A stretch of 64,000 bases of DNA, taken from NCBI RefSeq assembly GCF_003595215.1, contig NZ_QYZP01000002.1, positions 1-64,000 of the forward strand, given 5' to 3'. The notes under the pieces are model-generated. The model was given only the letters and a program-made list of their open reading frames with translations. It was not told where the DNA came from and ran no database searches. Position numbers and translations under genes: made by a program. Origin of the DNA: Nesterenkonia natronophila. Lineage in GTDB: Bacteria; Actinomycetota; Actinomycetes; Actinomycetales; Micrococcaceae. Positions 8,455 through 16,750 of the stretch are shown here, in pieces. Every line of letters starts with the position of its first letter. Position 1 is the first letter of the stretch.

Positions 8455-9966
8455 CTACAACTGGTGGAGGCGGTGCATAAACTCTTCAGCCCAACGCTGC
8501 ACGTTGTGGCTGACCACCTGGCGGCGCAGGGAGCGCATGCGTTTGCGTGCGTCCTCCTGATCCAGCACCGCGGCCTGGACGATCGCCGCCTTAAGCTCGT
8601 CAATGTCATGGGGATTGATGAGTAGAGCTTGTCTGAGCTGGTCGGCGGCACCGGTGAACTCGCTGAGAACCAGGACTCCGGTCCCGTCTCTGCGGGCGGC
8701 GACATATTCCTTGGCCACCAAGTTCATGCCGTCACGTAGGGCTGTGACCAGCATGACGTCGGCCGCCAAGTACAACGCCACCATCTCCTCGACGGGATAG
8801 GAGTGATGCAGGTACCGAATGGCGGTGTGGCCCATCGTGTCGAACTCACCGTTGATTCTGCCCACCGCTAGTTCAATCTCGTCGCGCAGCCGTTGGTAGG
8901 ACTCCACTCCTTCGCGTGAAGGGGAGGCGATCTGGACCATGGTGTGCTTGCCCACCTGGAGCTTCTCCTGCTGCAGGAGCTCTTCGTAGGCCTTCATGCG
9001 GTGGCGGATGCCCTTGGTGTAGTCCAACCGGTCTACGCCCAAGAAGATCGTCTCGGGGTTGCCCAGCTCGGCGCGAATCTGCGCAGCGCGGGAGATGATT
9101 TTCGGGTTGTTGGACAGTTCCACGATCCGGTCTGTGTCGATCGAGATGGGGAAGGCAGTGGCTTCGGACGGCCGGAAGGTTCCGTCAGCCGGGGCTGATA
9201 GCTGCCGTGGGGCAGTTCCGCGGGCCGGGTCGGCGGTAAAGCCTTCCAGCGGTGCCGCAGCCTCGTCCTCCAACGGCACGTATACGCGATCTGATTTGAT
9301 GTAGAAGCCCAGCCTGTCCCGGACCGCGCGTTGAAAGTTCTTGGCGTCAGATTCTCTCTGGAAGCCGATGAGATCCGCACCTAGAAGGCCCTTCATCACC
9401 GGATGACGCCAGGGCAGCTGCGCGAACAGCCCCGGGGGTGGGAACGGAATGTGGTTGAAGAAGCCGATCTTCACGTCAGGGCGGATGTCGCGCAGCATCT
9501 GCGGAACCAACTGCATCTGATAGTCCTGAACCCAGACAGTCGCCTTCTCGGCGGCGACCGCAGCGGCGGCCTCCGCAAACCGTTGGTTCACCCGCTTATA
9601 CGCGTCCCACCAGTGACGGTGGAACAATGGGCGTGCGATGACATCGTGATAGAGCGGCCAGAGGGTGCCGTTGGAGAACCCCTCATAGAAGTCCTCGACC
9701 TCTTCCTCGCTCAGCGGCACCGGGTGGAGGTGCATGCTGTCGTGGTCGAAGGGTTCCAAGGTCTCATCTGCGGCACCGTGCCAGCCGACCCAGGCACCTC
9801 CCGAACTGGCCAGGATCGGCGCCAGTGCAGTGACCAGGCCGCCGGGGGAGCGTTGCCAGCCGGTCGAACCGTCGCTGGCGGTGACACCATTGACGGCGAG
9901 TCGGTTGGCGACCACCACAAAGTCATATCCGGTCCGGTGTGTGTCCTTCTCGGCAGTCTCCGTCAT
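8455..9966 (-). CDS. otsA: Trehalose-6-phosphate synthase
   Basis: Glycosyltransferase family 20 enzyme joining UDP-glucose (or another nucleotide glucose) to glucose-6-phosphate. The N-terminal loop VVANRLAV, the segment WVQDYQMQLVPQMLRD, GFFNHIPFPPPGLF, the R-L-D-Y-T-K-G segment (LGVDRLDYTKGI) and the C-terminal LRDGMNLVAKEYVA are all present. The ATG at 9966 is preferred over GTG at 9999 because an AAAGGGG stretch lies upstream and the shorter form starts near the family N terminus. With otsB it makes the OtsAB trehalose route. Confidence 0.95.
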   Translation of the reverse strand: MTETAEKDTHRTGYDFVVVANRLAVNGVTASDGSTGWQRSPGGLVTALAPILASSGGAWVGWHGAADETLEPFDHDSMHLHPVPLSEEEVEDFYEGFSNGTLWPLYHDVIARPLFHRHWWDAYKRVNQRFAEAAAAVAAEKATVWVQDYQMQLVPQMLRDIRPDVKIGFFNHIPFPPPGLFAQLPWRHPVMKGLLGADLIGFQRESDAKNFQRAVRDRLGFYIKSDRVYVPLEDEAAAPLEGFTADPARGTAPRQLSAPADGTFRPSEATAFPISIDTDRIVELSNNPKIISRAAQIRAELGNPETIFLGVDRLDYTKGIRHRMKAYEELLQQEKLQVGKHTMVQIASPSREGVESYQRLRDEIELAVGRINGEFDTMGHTAIRYLHHSYPVEEMVALYLAADVMLVTALRDGMNLVAKEYVAARRDGTGVLVLSEFTGAADQLRQALLINPHDIDELKAAIVQAAVLDQEDARKRMRSLRRQVVSHNVQRWAEEFMHRLHQL

Positions 9967-10081
9967 CGCGTGCTCGCCCCTTTCGGCTCTTTGTTTCACC
10001 CTACCCTGAGCGGTTAGACACGAGCGGTATCCTGGACCCGTTGTCCTCAGTCTTCAGACCATACTCAAATGGAGCTCCTCT

Positions 10082-11008
10082 ATGGCACGAAACGGCGTCA
10101 GTGCGCGCGAACAAGCCCGCAAACTCCAGCAGGAGCAGGAGCGCAAGCAGAAGATGCAGTCTCTGCTGCTGCGGATTGGCGTTGTTGTCGTGGCGGTCGC
10201 CGTCGTGTTGGGACTGACCCTTTGGGTCGTCAACCGTGGGGATAACGGCAACTACACGGAGGGACCGGCGCCTACTGCAGCGAATGAGCAGGGTGGATTC
10301 GTGCTGACCTCCTCCTCGGAGCTGGCGGAGGGTGACGATATCGGCACTGTCGACGCGGAGAACATAGAGGATGTCCCGGCTGCGGAATCGCCCGAGGATA
10401 TGCCGGTCGGTGTGGAACCGCGCGAAGAAGGCGAGCCGCCGCATGTGGTGATCTACACCGACGCTGCCTGCCCCGGTTGTGGGAGCTTCGAGGCGGCCTA
10501 CCACCAGATGCTGACCGACTGGGTGGACGCCGGTGCAATTACGTTGGAGTATCGCTCTGTCCAGTTCCAGCCAACTGCGTACTCAGCGCGCGCAGCAAAC
10601 GCCTTCGCCTGTATGGCCGAGGAACATCCGGAGCACTTTTCGCCGTTCCTCGGTTCGGTCACCGCAGAGAGCGCTCAGGGCGCGGACTATTCAAACGAGG
10701 AGCTCTCAGCGCGTGCGGAGGACGACTACGGGGTAGACATCTCCGACTGTGTGGAGGATGGGGACTACCGCGCCTTCGTCAGCTACACCACGGGTCTGGC
10801 CAGCGCCAACGGCGTAACGGCCACTCCGTCCATCTATGTGGATGGTGAACAGGTCGAAGACATTATGGCCACCGGAGAGGTCATTCTCGCCGCCGTGGAG
10901 GATTATCAGAGCGAGACCGGTGAAGAGCTGGCTGATGAGGTCGAGGAGGACGTGGAAGACGTCGAGGATGAAGACATCGAAGAGGGCGACGACGCCGAAA
11001 ACGAGTAA
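10082..11008 (+). CDS. Membrane-anchored DsbA/thioredoxin-like oxidoreductase
   Basis: A 308-residue protein with a basic glutamine-rich N terminus, one membrane helix (about 22-43), an acidic linker, and a DsbA-type thioredoxin domain (about 120-270). The domain has the redox motif ACPGCG (CPGC) and the cis-proline loop TATPSIYVDG. The last 35 residues are almost entirely Glu and Asp. The domain would face outside and form or isomerise disulfides in exported proteins. The acidic tail is far richer than usual and may reflect a salt-adapted exterior. The start is ATG with GGAG upstream. Confidence 0.88.
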   Translation: MARNGVSAREQARKLQQEQERKQKMQSLLLRIGVVVVAVAVVLGLTLWVVNRGDNGNYTEGPAPTAANEQGGFVLTSSSELAEGDDIGTVDAENIEDVPAAESPEDMPVGVEPREEGEPPHVVIYTDAACPGCGSFEAAYHQMLTDWVDAGAITLEYRSVQFQPTAYSARAANAFACMAEEHPEHFSPFLGSVTAESAQGADYSNEELSARAEDDYGVDISDCVEDGDYRAFVSYTTGLASANGVTATPSIYVDGEQVEDIMATGEVILAAVEDYQSETGEELADEVEEDVEDVEDEDIEEGDDAENE

Positions 11009-11111
11009 TCTTCCCTGCTCGGTTAACCGCGCGCCTCACGCGAGTTGGTCAGAATGGCCGACTCGGCGCTAGACTGGTGTGCCGGTGCAGCGCCTTATGA
11101 GCGCCGCCCGT

Positions 11112-11187
11112 GCCTCCTTAGCTCAGCTGGTAGAGCAACTGTCTTGTAAACAGTAGGTCCTCGGTTCGAACCCGGGAGGAGGCTCCA
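11112..11187 (+). tRNA. tRNA-Thr (TGT)
   Basis: Acceptor GCCTCCT pairs with AGGAGGC, D-arm TAGCTCAGCTGGTAGAGC is present, and anticodon loop CTTGTAA on an ACTGT/ACAGT stem gives TGT (threonine). The T-arm is CTCGG-TTCGAAC-CCGGG. Discriminator T is followed by encoded CCA. The 3' end is partly repeated at 12453-12490. Confidence 0.95.
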
Positions 11188-11215
11188 TCAACGCCCCGTG
11201 CCCGAGCGTCGGACT

Positions 11216-12316
11216 CTAACCACTAAGTTCTCGGTGGTCAGCTACCGCACCGTGGCGGTTATGGCCAGCGGATCTTCGCAGATTACGAGCGCGTTCGAGG
11301 TGCTCACGCTGCTTCTTGGCTTTCTTATCGCTGGCCTTGGTGTCGCGTGCGGGCAATTGGAGATCTTCTTCTGCAGATATTCCTGCCTGTAGTTCGCGGG
11401 CTCGTTCAATTTCGCTATCAATTTCAGCCCCGAAGAGCAAGATCGCGTTAATAATGTAGAGCCACAGCAGCAAGATGATGACACCAGCGAGGGCCCCGTA
11501 CGTGGCATTGTAATTTCCAAAATTGGACACATAGAAGAAGAAGCCCGCAGACGCCAGGACCGCAACGACTATGGCGACCAGCGCACCAATACTTATCCAA
11601 CGGAACTTCGGCTGCTGCACGTTAGGGGTGGCGTAGTACAGCAGAGCCACAGCGAATATCACCACAAAACCAAGAAGGAACCATTGAGCAATGTTCCACA
11701 CGGTCATCGCGACAATGCCCAGCCCTATCGCGCTTCCTACGGCTTGGGCCACAGGGCCCGACAACACGAAGACCATCAGGGCAACTGTTAACAGCACCAG
11801 GAGAAGGGCGGTGAGGAGGTACATCTGCACATTGAGCTTGATGCCTCCACGGCCCTCAGGAACTTCGTAGATAACGTTCATTGCCCGACCGAAGGCCTTC
11901 ACATAACTCGACGCCGACCACAACGCGATCAGGAGACCGATAATCAACCCAACTCCGGGAGCAGGGGCGGTGAGGATAGATTCCAGTGCCGGTTGCACGG
12001 TGTCCCATGTCTCGGCAGGAACAGTCCCTTGAGCCTCATCGAGCACTGCGGTGACGGTCGTACCGCTTTGGCCAAACAGGCTCAACAGAGATACCAGAGC
12101 GATCAATGCCGGAAAAATTGCGAGAACCATGCGGTAGGTAAGGCTCGCAGCCAGATCGAGGCAACCGTCGGTGGTGAACTCTCGGAGTGTGCTTTTGAGT
12201 ATGAACATCCACGAGGGCTTCGTGATCTCAGTAGGGGACCCGGGCTTCCTGTTGTCTTCGGGGTGCGGAGCGTTTGCGTTCACACTTTGCGTGTTTGTGC
12301 GGGAGTGGTGAGCCAT
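11216..12316 (-). CDS. YihY/virulence factor BrkB family membrane protein
   Basis: Integral membrane protein of 366 residues in the YihY/BrkB family, whose role is not settled. About six membrane helices are visible between residues about 55 and 300, with the early family segment LAASLTYRMVLAIFPALIAL and the late GALAGVIILLLWLYI...AILLFGAE. The C-terminal tail is long and basic (about 305-366). ATG at 12316 is chosen because AAAGGGG lies about 6 bases upstream. It lies between tRNA-Thr and a decayed copy of that tRNA's 3' end, antisense to the tRNA. Confidence 0.88.
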   Translation of the reverse strand: MAHHSRTNTQSVNANAPHPEDNRKPGSPTEITKPSWMFILKSTLREFTTDGCLDLAASLTYRMVLAIFPALIALVSLLSLFGQSGTTVTAVLDEAQGTVPAETWDTVQPALESILTAPAPGVGLIIGLLIALWSASSYVKAFGRAMNVIYEVPEGRGGIKLNVQMYLLTALLLVLLTVALMVFVLSGPVAQAVGSAIGLGIVAMTVWNIAQWFLLGFVVIFAVALLYYATPNVQQPKFRWISIGALVAIVVAVLASAGFFFYVSNFGNYNATYGALAGVIILLLWLYIINAILLFGAEIDSEIERARELQAGISAEEDLQLPARDTKASDKKAKKQREHLERARNLRRSAGHNRHGAVADHRELSG

Positions 12317-12452
12317 CAGAGGCCCCTTTCTTGGAATGATTTCTGGGGCATCAACCCCTTCAACGACTGGGCTCCTCAGGCTGAACGACCTCCCCAATCT
12401 TCAGAAGCCCCTGAAATTCGCGAGCCTGCGACTGTCGAAGCTGCCGGGCTGC

Positions 12453-12490
12453 TCGGTTCGAACTCCGTCGGGAGCTCCATCAACAACCCG
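12453..12490 (+). repeat. Decayed copy of the tRNA-Thr 3' end
   Basis: TCGGTTCGAAC, then 10 differing bases, then GCTCCATCAAC and finally CCCG match 11161-11198 with identical spacing. That covers the T-loop, the CCA end and the sequence just beyond tRNA-Thr. The T-stem cannot pair and no D-arm or anticodon arm precedes it, so it is not a working tRNA. It could be an old attachment-site duplicate or a tRNA pseudogene end. Confidence 0.5.
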
Positions 12491-12560
12491 CGTCAAGAAC
12501 TGCTGGGCAGCTCAAGTCATTGTGGTGGAGGCCCCAGCTTTGTTCCTCCGCGGACACCAA

Positions 12561-12596
12561 GGACGCCGGGCTCGCTTTAGTGCTAACCCGGCGTCC
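12561..12596. terminator. Hairpin, probable terminator
   Basis: GGACGCCGGG and CCCGGCGTCC form a perfect 10-bp stem with a 16-base loop. It sits 43 bases after the stop codon of the minus-strand DUF2382 gene, so it probably ends that transcript. Confidence 0.6.
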
Positions 12597-12638
12597 TGGC
12601 GAGTCAGGCCGAGAGGACCTGGTGATGGCTATCCTCGA

Positions 12639-13451
12639 TCATCGGTGAGTCTCAGGCCGATCGTCGCCTTCGACCTCGATTTCTTCTTTGCGGACATCGC
12701 CCTCAACAGTCTCTGTATCCTGAACAGTCCGCTTACCGACGTTGACCTTTTCGGTCGCGACAGTCTCCTTATCTACGACCGGGTGCTCTTCACGCAGTGT
12801 GACGGTCTCCTCGACAGCAGCAGCATCCCCGTCAATACTGCCGGTGGACCGGGCTTCAGGGGAGTTGGGATCGATGCTCTCTCGCTCGACCACGAGCTCC
12901 TCACGCTTCACCGGGACCTCGACGTTTTGGTGCTCAGTACGGACGCGTTTACGTAGCCGAGCCTGGCCGCTCTGGTGCTGTTCGGTGCCAACCTTGAGCC
13001 GTTCCTCGTGAGCGGTTGCCTGAGCCTCGGCGTCGACGTGATCACCCGCGCCGGCGCCTGCCGAGGGAGCCCCAGGTCCGGTCACATCGGCGCTACCCGC
13101 CTGAGGGTCGGAGGTGCGCGTACCAGAAGCTGCGCCGGAGCCGAGCTGGTAGTAGTCGAAGATTCGATGCTGCTCGTCGCCTTCAAGGGGCCCGTTAGCG
13201 TCGATGTTTGGCGCGTCCCCAATGAAGTCTTTGGTGTACGGCACCTTCAGTCCCTCGGACGTGTGGTGAGCGTCCTGGTAGGGTACGAACGTTTCTTTGG
13301 TCCCGAAAAGCCCGGTATTGACGGTGACAAACTTGGGTTCATCGGTGTTGGTGTCCAGGTAGATCTGGCCGACTGTACCGACCTTCTTGTTCTCGCTGTC
13401 GTAGACGGTTGCGCCTTCGAGTGCGTCCAAATCAATGTTTCGTGTATCCAT
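12639..13451 (-). CDS. PRC-barrel and DUF2382 (YsnF-like) stress protein
   Basis: A 270-residue soluble acidic protein. The N-terminal PRC-barrel spans about 5-80 (GATVYDSENKKVGTVGQIY). A glycine/alanine-rich linker follows, then DUF2382 at about 155-262 (RLRKRVRTEHQNVEVPVKRE). This architecture is common in actinobacteria and is linked to general stress, but the molecular role is unknown. There is no signal peptide. The ATG has a GAAAG-type site upstream. Confidence 0.9.
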   Translation of the reverse strand: MDTRNIDLDALEGATVYDSENKKVGTVGQIYLDTNTDEPKFVTVNTGLFGTKETFVPYQDAHHTSEGLKVPYTKDFIGDAPNIDANGPLEGDEQHRIFDYYQLGSGAASGTRTSDPQAGSADVTGPGAPSAGAGAGDHVDAEAQATAHEERLKVGTEQHQSGQARLRKRVRTEHQNVEVPVKREELVVERESIDPNSPEARSTGSIDGDAAAVEETVTLREEHPVVDKETVATEKVNVGKRTVQDTETVEGDVRKEEIEVEGDDRPETHR

Positions 13452-13854
13452 GGGGTGCTCACTTTCGTTCTAGATCCTGATCAATTGCCCGGCCGGGGCT
13501 CTTGCCTTAATGCAAGAGGTGTCAAAACTAGGACGCGTAGGTGGTGTGAGCGTGGACACACCCTGATGAATTGCTGGACTCCTCTACCTGAATCTGTCCA
13601 GGTCAGAGCCCCAAACAAGGATGTTTCGGCGTGAGGCAATGTAGTCGTACAAGACAGAAGCCTGCCCCAACATACGTAGCCGCTGTGCAGAGGAGGTTGC
13701 GGATAAACACTTGGTCAAGGTTTCTCCAGGGGCATATGCTGTACGGCGTTGCCTGGAGTATCCGCCTGTTGGGTGACTTCTTCGTGGGGCTTCTCCCCAC
13801 TAAGTCTCTTGCTGATGATGGGCACTGTGCGTCGTGTGCCCCGAGGAGGATCTC
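13452..13854. other. 400-base intergenic region, no supported gene
   Basis: This divergent gap carries the promoters of the DUF2382 gene and the MFS pump. Short frames here (for example 13631-13918 plus and 13603-13800 minus) have no recognisable product. Two small inverted repeats are visible: CTCCAGG/CCTGGAG (13724-13758) and GTGGGG/CCCCAC (13784-13800), the second about 55 bases before the MFS start. They could be operator or leader structures. Confidence 0.5.
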
Positions 13855-15405
13855 GTGGAATCCGCGTCACGGGCCCGTAGGCCTGAAGAACCTGCTGCTG
13901 ACCGCAGGTCGTTGGTGATGGACAACGCCCGTATGCCGATCGCGGACAAGCTGACTATCGGTGCCCTGCTGATCGCGGCGTTCGTCATGATCCTCAACGA
14001 GACGATCATGAATGTGGCCCTGACTCCGCTCATGGAGCAGTTCCAGGTCGCCGAGACGACGGTGCAGTGGCTTACCACCGCGTTCATGCTCACACTTGCG
14101 GTGGTCATTCCGACCACCGGGTTCATCATCGGTCGGTTCAGCCTGCGAAGCGTCTTCACTGCAGCAATGATTCTGTTTATCGCTGGTACCGCGCTCAGCG
14201 CTGCGGCCCCGGGGTTCAGCTTCCTGGTGGCTGGCCGTGTGGTGCAGGCGGCAGGTACTGCCATCATGCTGCCGCTCCTGATGACCACGGTACTGACGCT
14301 AGTGCCGCTGCGTCGCCGCGGGGTGGTGATGGGAAACATCGCGATCGTCATCTCAGTGGCCCCTGCAACGGGACCGGCGCTTTCCGGGTTCATCCTTCAC
14401 CTGGCTGAGTGGCGCTGGTTGTTTCTGACCATTCTGCCTATTGCGCTGGCAGCGTTGTTCCTAGGGCGCCCCAGGCTGAACACTGAGCCCGGAAGCGTGG
14501 GCAAACCACTCAACGTGCCCTCGCTGCTGCTCGCAGTGCCCGGCTTCGGAGGTTTGGTCTACGGCATCAGCCAGATCGGGGGTGGGCACGGCACAGAGGA
14601 TGTCGAAGCGGCTGCGGAGGGTCCCGGCGTCGATCCTGTGGCCGTCGGGGTGCTCATTGTCGGGGTCTGCAGCCTGGCCGCTTTTGCCCTGCTCCAGGTC
14701 CGCCTCCAGCGGAGCGACTCTGCGCTGCTGAGCCTCAAGCCCTTCAGGTACACCATGTTCACCCGCAGTCTGCTCATGATGCTGATGATGATGGTGGCGC
14801 TGTTCGGAGCGCTCATTCTGCTTCCGCTGTTCCTCCAATCGGTGCGCGGGCTCGACACCCTGGCCACCGGTTTGCTCATGCTGCCCGGGGGCCTGCTGAT
14901 GGCTCTTATGGCGCCGTTTATCGGACGCATATATGACCGAGTAGGACCTAAGCCGCTGGTGATTCCGGGAGCTTCGATCCTGATCCTGGCCCTGTTCTGC
15001 ATGAGCCTGCTGCAACCGGAGACAGAGCTGTGGATGGTCTTGAGCCTGCATCTGGTGCTCTCGGGCGGCCTGGCTCTGCTATTCACGCCGGCGTTCACCA
15101 CGGCTATGAACCCGCTGCCGCAGCCGTTGTACTCCCACGGGTCCGCGGTGCTCAACACGCTTCAACAGTTGGCCGCGGCCATCGGGACTGCCGCGCTGGT
15201 GGCGCTGGTAGGCCTCGGAGCAGCCTTGGCAGCGGCCCAAGGAGCTGACCCGGATCAGGCGGCACTGGAAGGATTCCGTTTGGCTTTCCGGTCCGCAGCT
15301 GCGCTGAGCATAGGCACGCTCCTGCTAGGCATGACCCTGCGTGCCACGCCCCCGGACGCGAACGCCGCCCGTTCGACAGGCTCACGCGCCTCCGCGATCC
15401 AGTAA
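13855..15405 (+). CDS. MFS drug efflux transporter, DHA2 type
   Basis: A proton-driven multidrug exporter of the 14-helix DHA2 (EmrB/QacA) type, 516 residues. The first helix carries the segment ILNETIMNVALTPLM, which aligns with motif D1 of the family, and WLTTAFMLTLAV follows in helix 2. GRVVQAAGTAIMLPL is the motif around helix 4 and SVAPATGPALSGFIL is motif C of antiporters. GTG at 13855 is chosen because GAGGAGG ends 5 bases upstream. No regulator is adjacent, so the substrate is not indicated. Confidence 0.9.
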   Translation: MESASRARRPEEPAADRRSLVMDNARMPIADKLTIGALLIAAFVMILNETIMNVALTPLMEQFQVAETTVQWLTTAFMLTLAVVIPTTGFIIGRFSLRSVFTAAMILFIAGTALSAAAPGFSFLVAGRVVQAAGTAIMLPLLMTTVLTLVPLRRRGVVMGNIAIVISVAPATGPALSGFILHLAEWRWLFLTILPIALAALFLGRPRLNTEPGSVGKPLNVPSLLLAVPGFGGLVYGISQIGGGHGTEDVEAAAEGPGVDPVAVGVLIVGVCSLAAFALLQVRLQRSDSALLSLKPFRYTMFTRSLLMMLMMMVALFGALILLPLFLQSVRGLDTLATGLLMLPGGLLMALMAPFIGRIYDRVGPKPLVIPGASILILALFCMSLLQPETELWMVLSLHLVLSGGLALLFTPAFTTAMNPLPQPLYSHGSAVLNTLQQLAAAIGTAALVALVGLGAALAAAQGADPDQAALEGFRLAFRSAAALSIGTLLLGMTLRATPPDANAARSTGSRASAIQ

Positions 15406-15498
15406 GGTCACAGTTCTCCGCGACAACCCCTGACAACCTGACGAAGCTGCGGGGTGGTTGCCTGCGAACTAAGGCAGGGCAGCGGTGAGACGCGTGGG

Positions 15499-16362
15499 TC
15501 AATGGTCGATGGTCTCTGCCAGACGCGCCACCACCGCCGCGACCTCGGGGCCGAACATGATTGGGTCGTTGTGGTCAGCAGTCTCGACAACCCGTTCCTC
15601 CACGAGATTGGGAGCCGCGGCGGCAACGTCGGCACTGAGCCGAGCCGGGACGACCGAGTCGTGTTCCGCCCGGATTACAGAGATCGGGACCTGGGTTTGA
15701 CTCACGTGCGTGGTGACCGGAAACTCGTCGCGAAGAATCGTGCGCACCGGAAGCCATGGGTAGTGTTCGCGAGCTACGTCCGCCAATTCAGTGAAAGGAG
15801 AGCGGAACGCTGCTGCGGCTGGCGGGTGGTGGGTCAGCAGCGCTGCGATCACGCCGCCGCCGATGGACTCTCCAAAGTAGATGGTGCGCTCAGGCGGGTA
15901 ACCCTGGCTCTCGAGGGCGTCGACAGCCGCCAGGCCATCACGGATGAGTCCTGTCTCACTGGGGGTGCCCGGGTTGGTGCTGTATCCGCGATAGTCCAGG
16001 ACCAGCACGGCGAAACCCTGCTCCTGAAGCTCTCGGGCCAAGCCAGCCCGTGACGCCCGGTTTCCACCATTGCCCGGGGTCATGAGCACGGCTAAATCTC
16101 GATCCTCAACCTCCGGCGAGGACGGGGCGAACCAGGCACCCAGGTCGAGTCCGTCAGAGGTTCTGAGGGTGAGCTCCTCACCACCTGGGAGGACATCGGC
16201 AACCGGCGGCACCTCAGAGGTCTCTGGGAAGTAGATCATAGAGCGTTGAAAGGCCCAGACGAGTACCAACACCATCGCGATCCCCACCAAGATTGTCACA
16301 GTTCCGGCCATGAGTTTCCGGCCGCGCGAATGGGCCTCCGGTGACTGGTCGTCTCTTGTCAT
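15499..16362 (-). CDS. Alpha/beta hydrolase, membrane-anchored
   Basis: A 287-residue alpha/beta-hydrolase of the BEM46/YfhR type. After a basic start there is one membrane helix (about 18-37). The oxyanion region is MTPGNGGN, followed by VLDYRGYSTNPG and the nucleophile elbow YFGESIGGGV. Candidate acid and histidine are in RAEHDSVVP and ETADHNDP. The catalytic domain would be outside the membrane. The substrate is unknown. ATG at 16362 is the likely start: an upstream GTG at 16443 would put the coding region into a perfect hairpin, though no strong ribosome-binding site is seen for either. Confidence 0.82.
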   Translation of the reverse strand: MTRDDQSPEAHSRGRKLMAGTVTILVGIAMVLVLVWAFQRSMIYFPETSEVPPVADVLPGGEELTLRTSDGLDLGAWFAPSSPEVEDRDLAVLMTPGNGGNRASRAGLARELQEQGFAVLVLDYRGYSTNPGTPSETGLIRDGLAAVDALESQGYPPERTIYFGESIGGGVIAALLTHHPPAAAAFRSPFTELADVAREHYPWLPVRTILRDEFPVTTHVSQTQVPISVIRAEHDSVVPARLSADVAAAAPNLVEERVVETADHNDPIMFGPEVAAVVARLAETIDH

Positions 16363-16427
16363 AGGACCATGATCGCTGATGGACCGGGCCTTGACGTGAC
16401 GGACCTCCAGGGGGAGAGACGAAAGAA

Positions 16428-16481
16428 GGGGACCAGCCCGCACCGAGCTGGTCCCCTCTCAGCGAGTTGTCTCTCTCGCTG
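16428..16481. other. Two adjacent hairpins upstream of the hydrolase
   Basis: GGGGACCAGC/GCTGGTCCCC (16428-16456) is a perfect 10-bp stem with a 9-base loop. CAGCGAG/CTCGCTG (16460-16481) follows with an 8-base loop. On the minus strand the first is followed by TTCTTTC and might terminate transcription coming from upstream; otherwise they form the hydrolase leader. Confidence 0.45.
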
Positions 16482-16645
16482 TGTCGCACCCAAGTGCCGC
16501 TAGCTTACCGAAGGCTGCATGTATTACGCAACTCTAGGCTTACGAAATACAAGAGCATATCTGGCCCAGTGGCACCGTGCTCGCACAAGGCAGTCCTCAG
16601 TGCTGCGATCGCAACCGCATTCGGGCACTTTGATACCGTCAAGAC

Positions 16646-16741
16646 TGTCCGAGGGGAGCTCCCAAAAAGGAGCTGAGATCGCGCTGAGCACTCGCGCGGG
16701 ACCCTATGAACCTGACGCGGCTCGTACCGCCGGAGGGAAAG
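16646..16741 (+). promoter_or_regulatory. TPP riboswitch (THI element) upstream of tenA
   Basis: The conserved TPP-riboswitch blocks appear in order: GGGGAGCTCC, AGCTGAGATCG, GGACCC, ATGAACCTGA and GGAGGGAAAGG. An extra GC stem lies between CTGAGA and ACCC (CGCG-CTGAGCACT-CGCG). The aptamer's 3' strand (GGAGGGAAAGGAG) contains or abuts the ribosome-binding site of tenA 10 bases further on. Thiamine pyrophosphate binding would therefore probably block translation initiation. Confidence 0.93.
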
Positions 16742-16750
16742 GAGCGCCGT

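Larger units (their letters stand above)
12317..12638. other. Intergenic region without a supported gene
   Basis: This 322-base gap between the YihY gene and the DUF2382 gene holds a tRNA-like 3' fragment (12453-12490) and a 10-bp hairpin (12561-12596). Open frames across it have no ribosome-binding site and no family likeness, so I call no gene. Confidence 0.6.

Noticed and set aside
12403..12480. A working second tRNA at 12.4 kb
   Set aside because: Only the T-loop and 3' end are tRNA-like; the T-stem does not pair and no D-arm or anticodon arm is found.
13603..13918. Small overlapping genes in the gap before the MFS pump
   Set aside because: Frames on both strands overlap each other, lack ribosome-binding sites, and the plus-strand one runs into the MFS gene in another frame.
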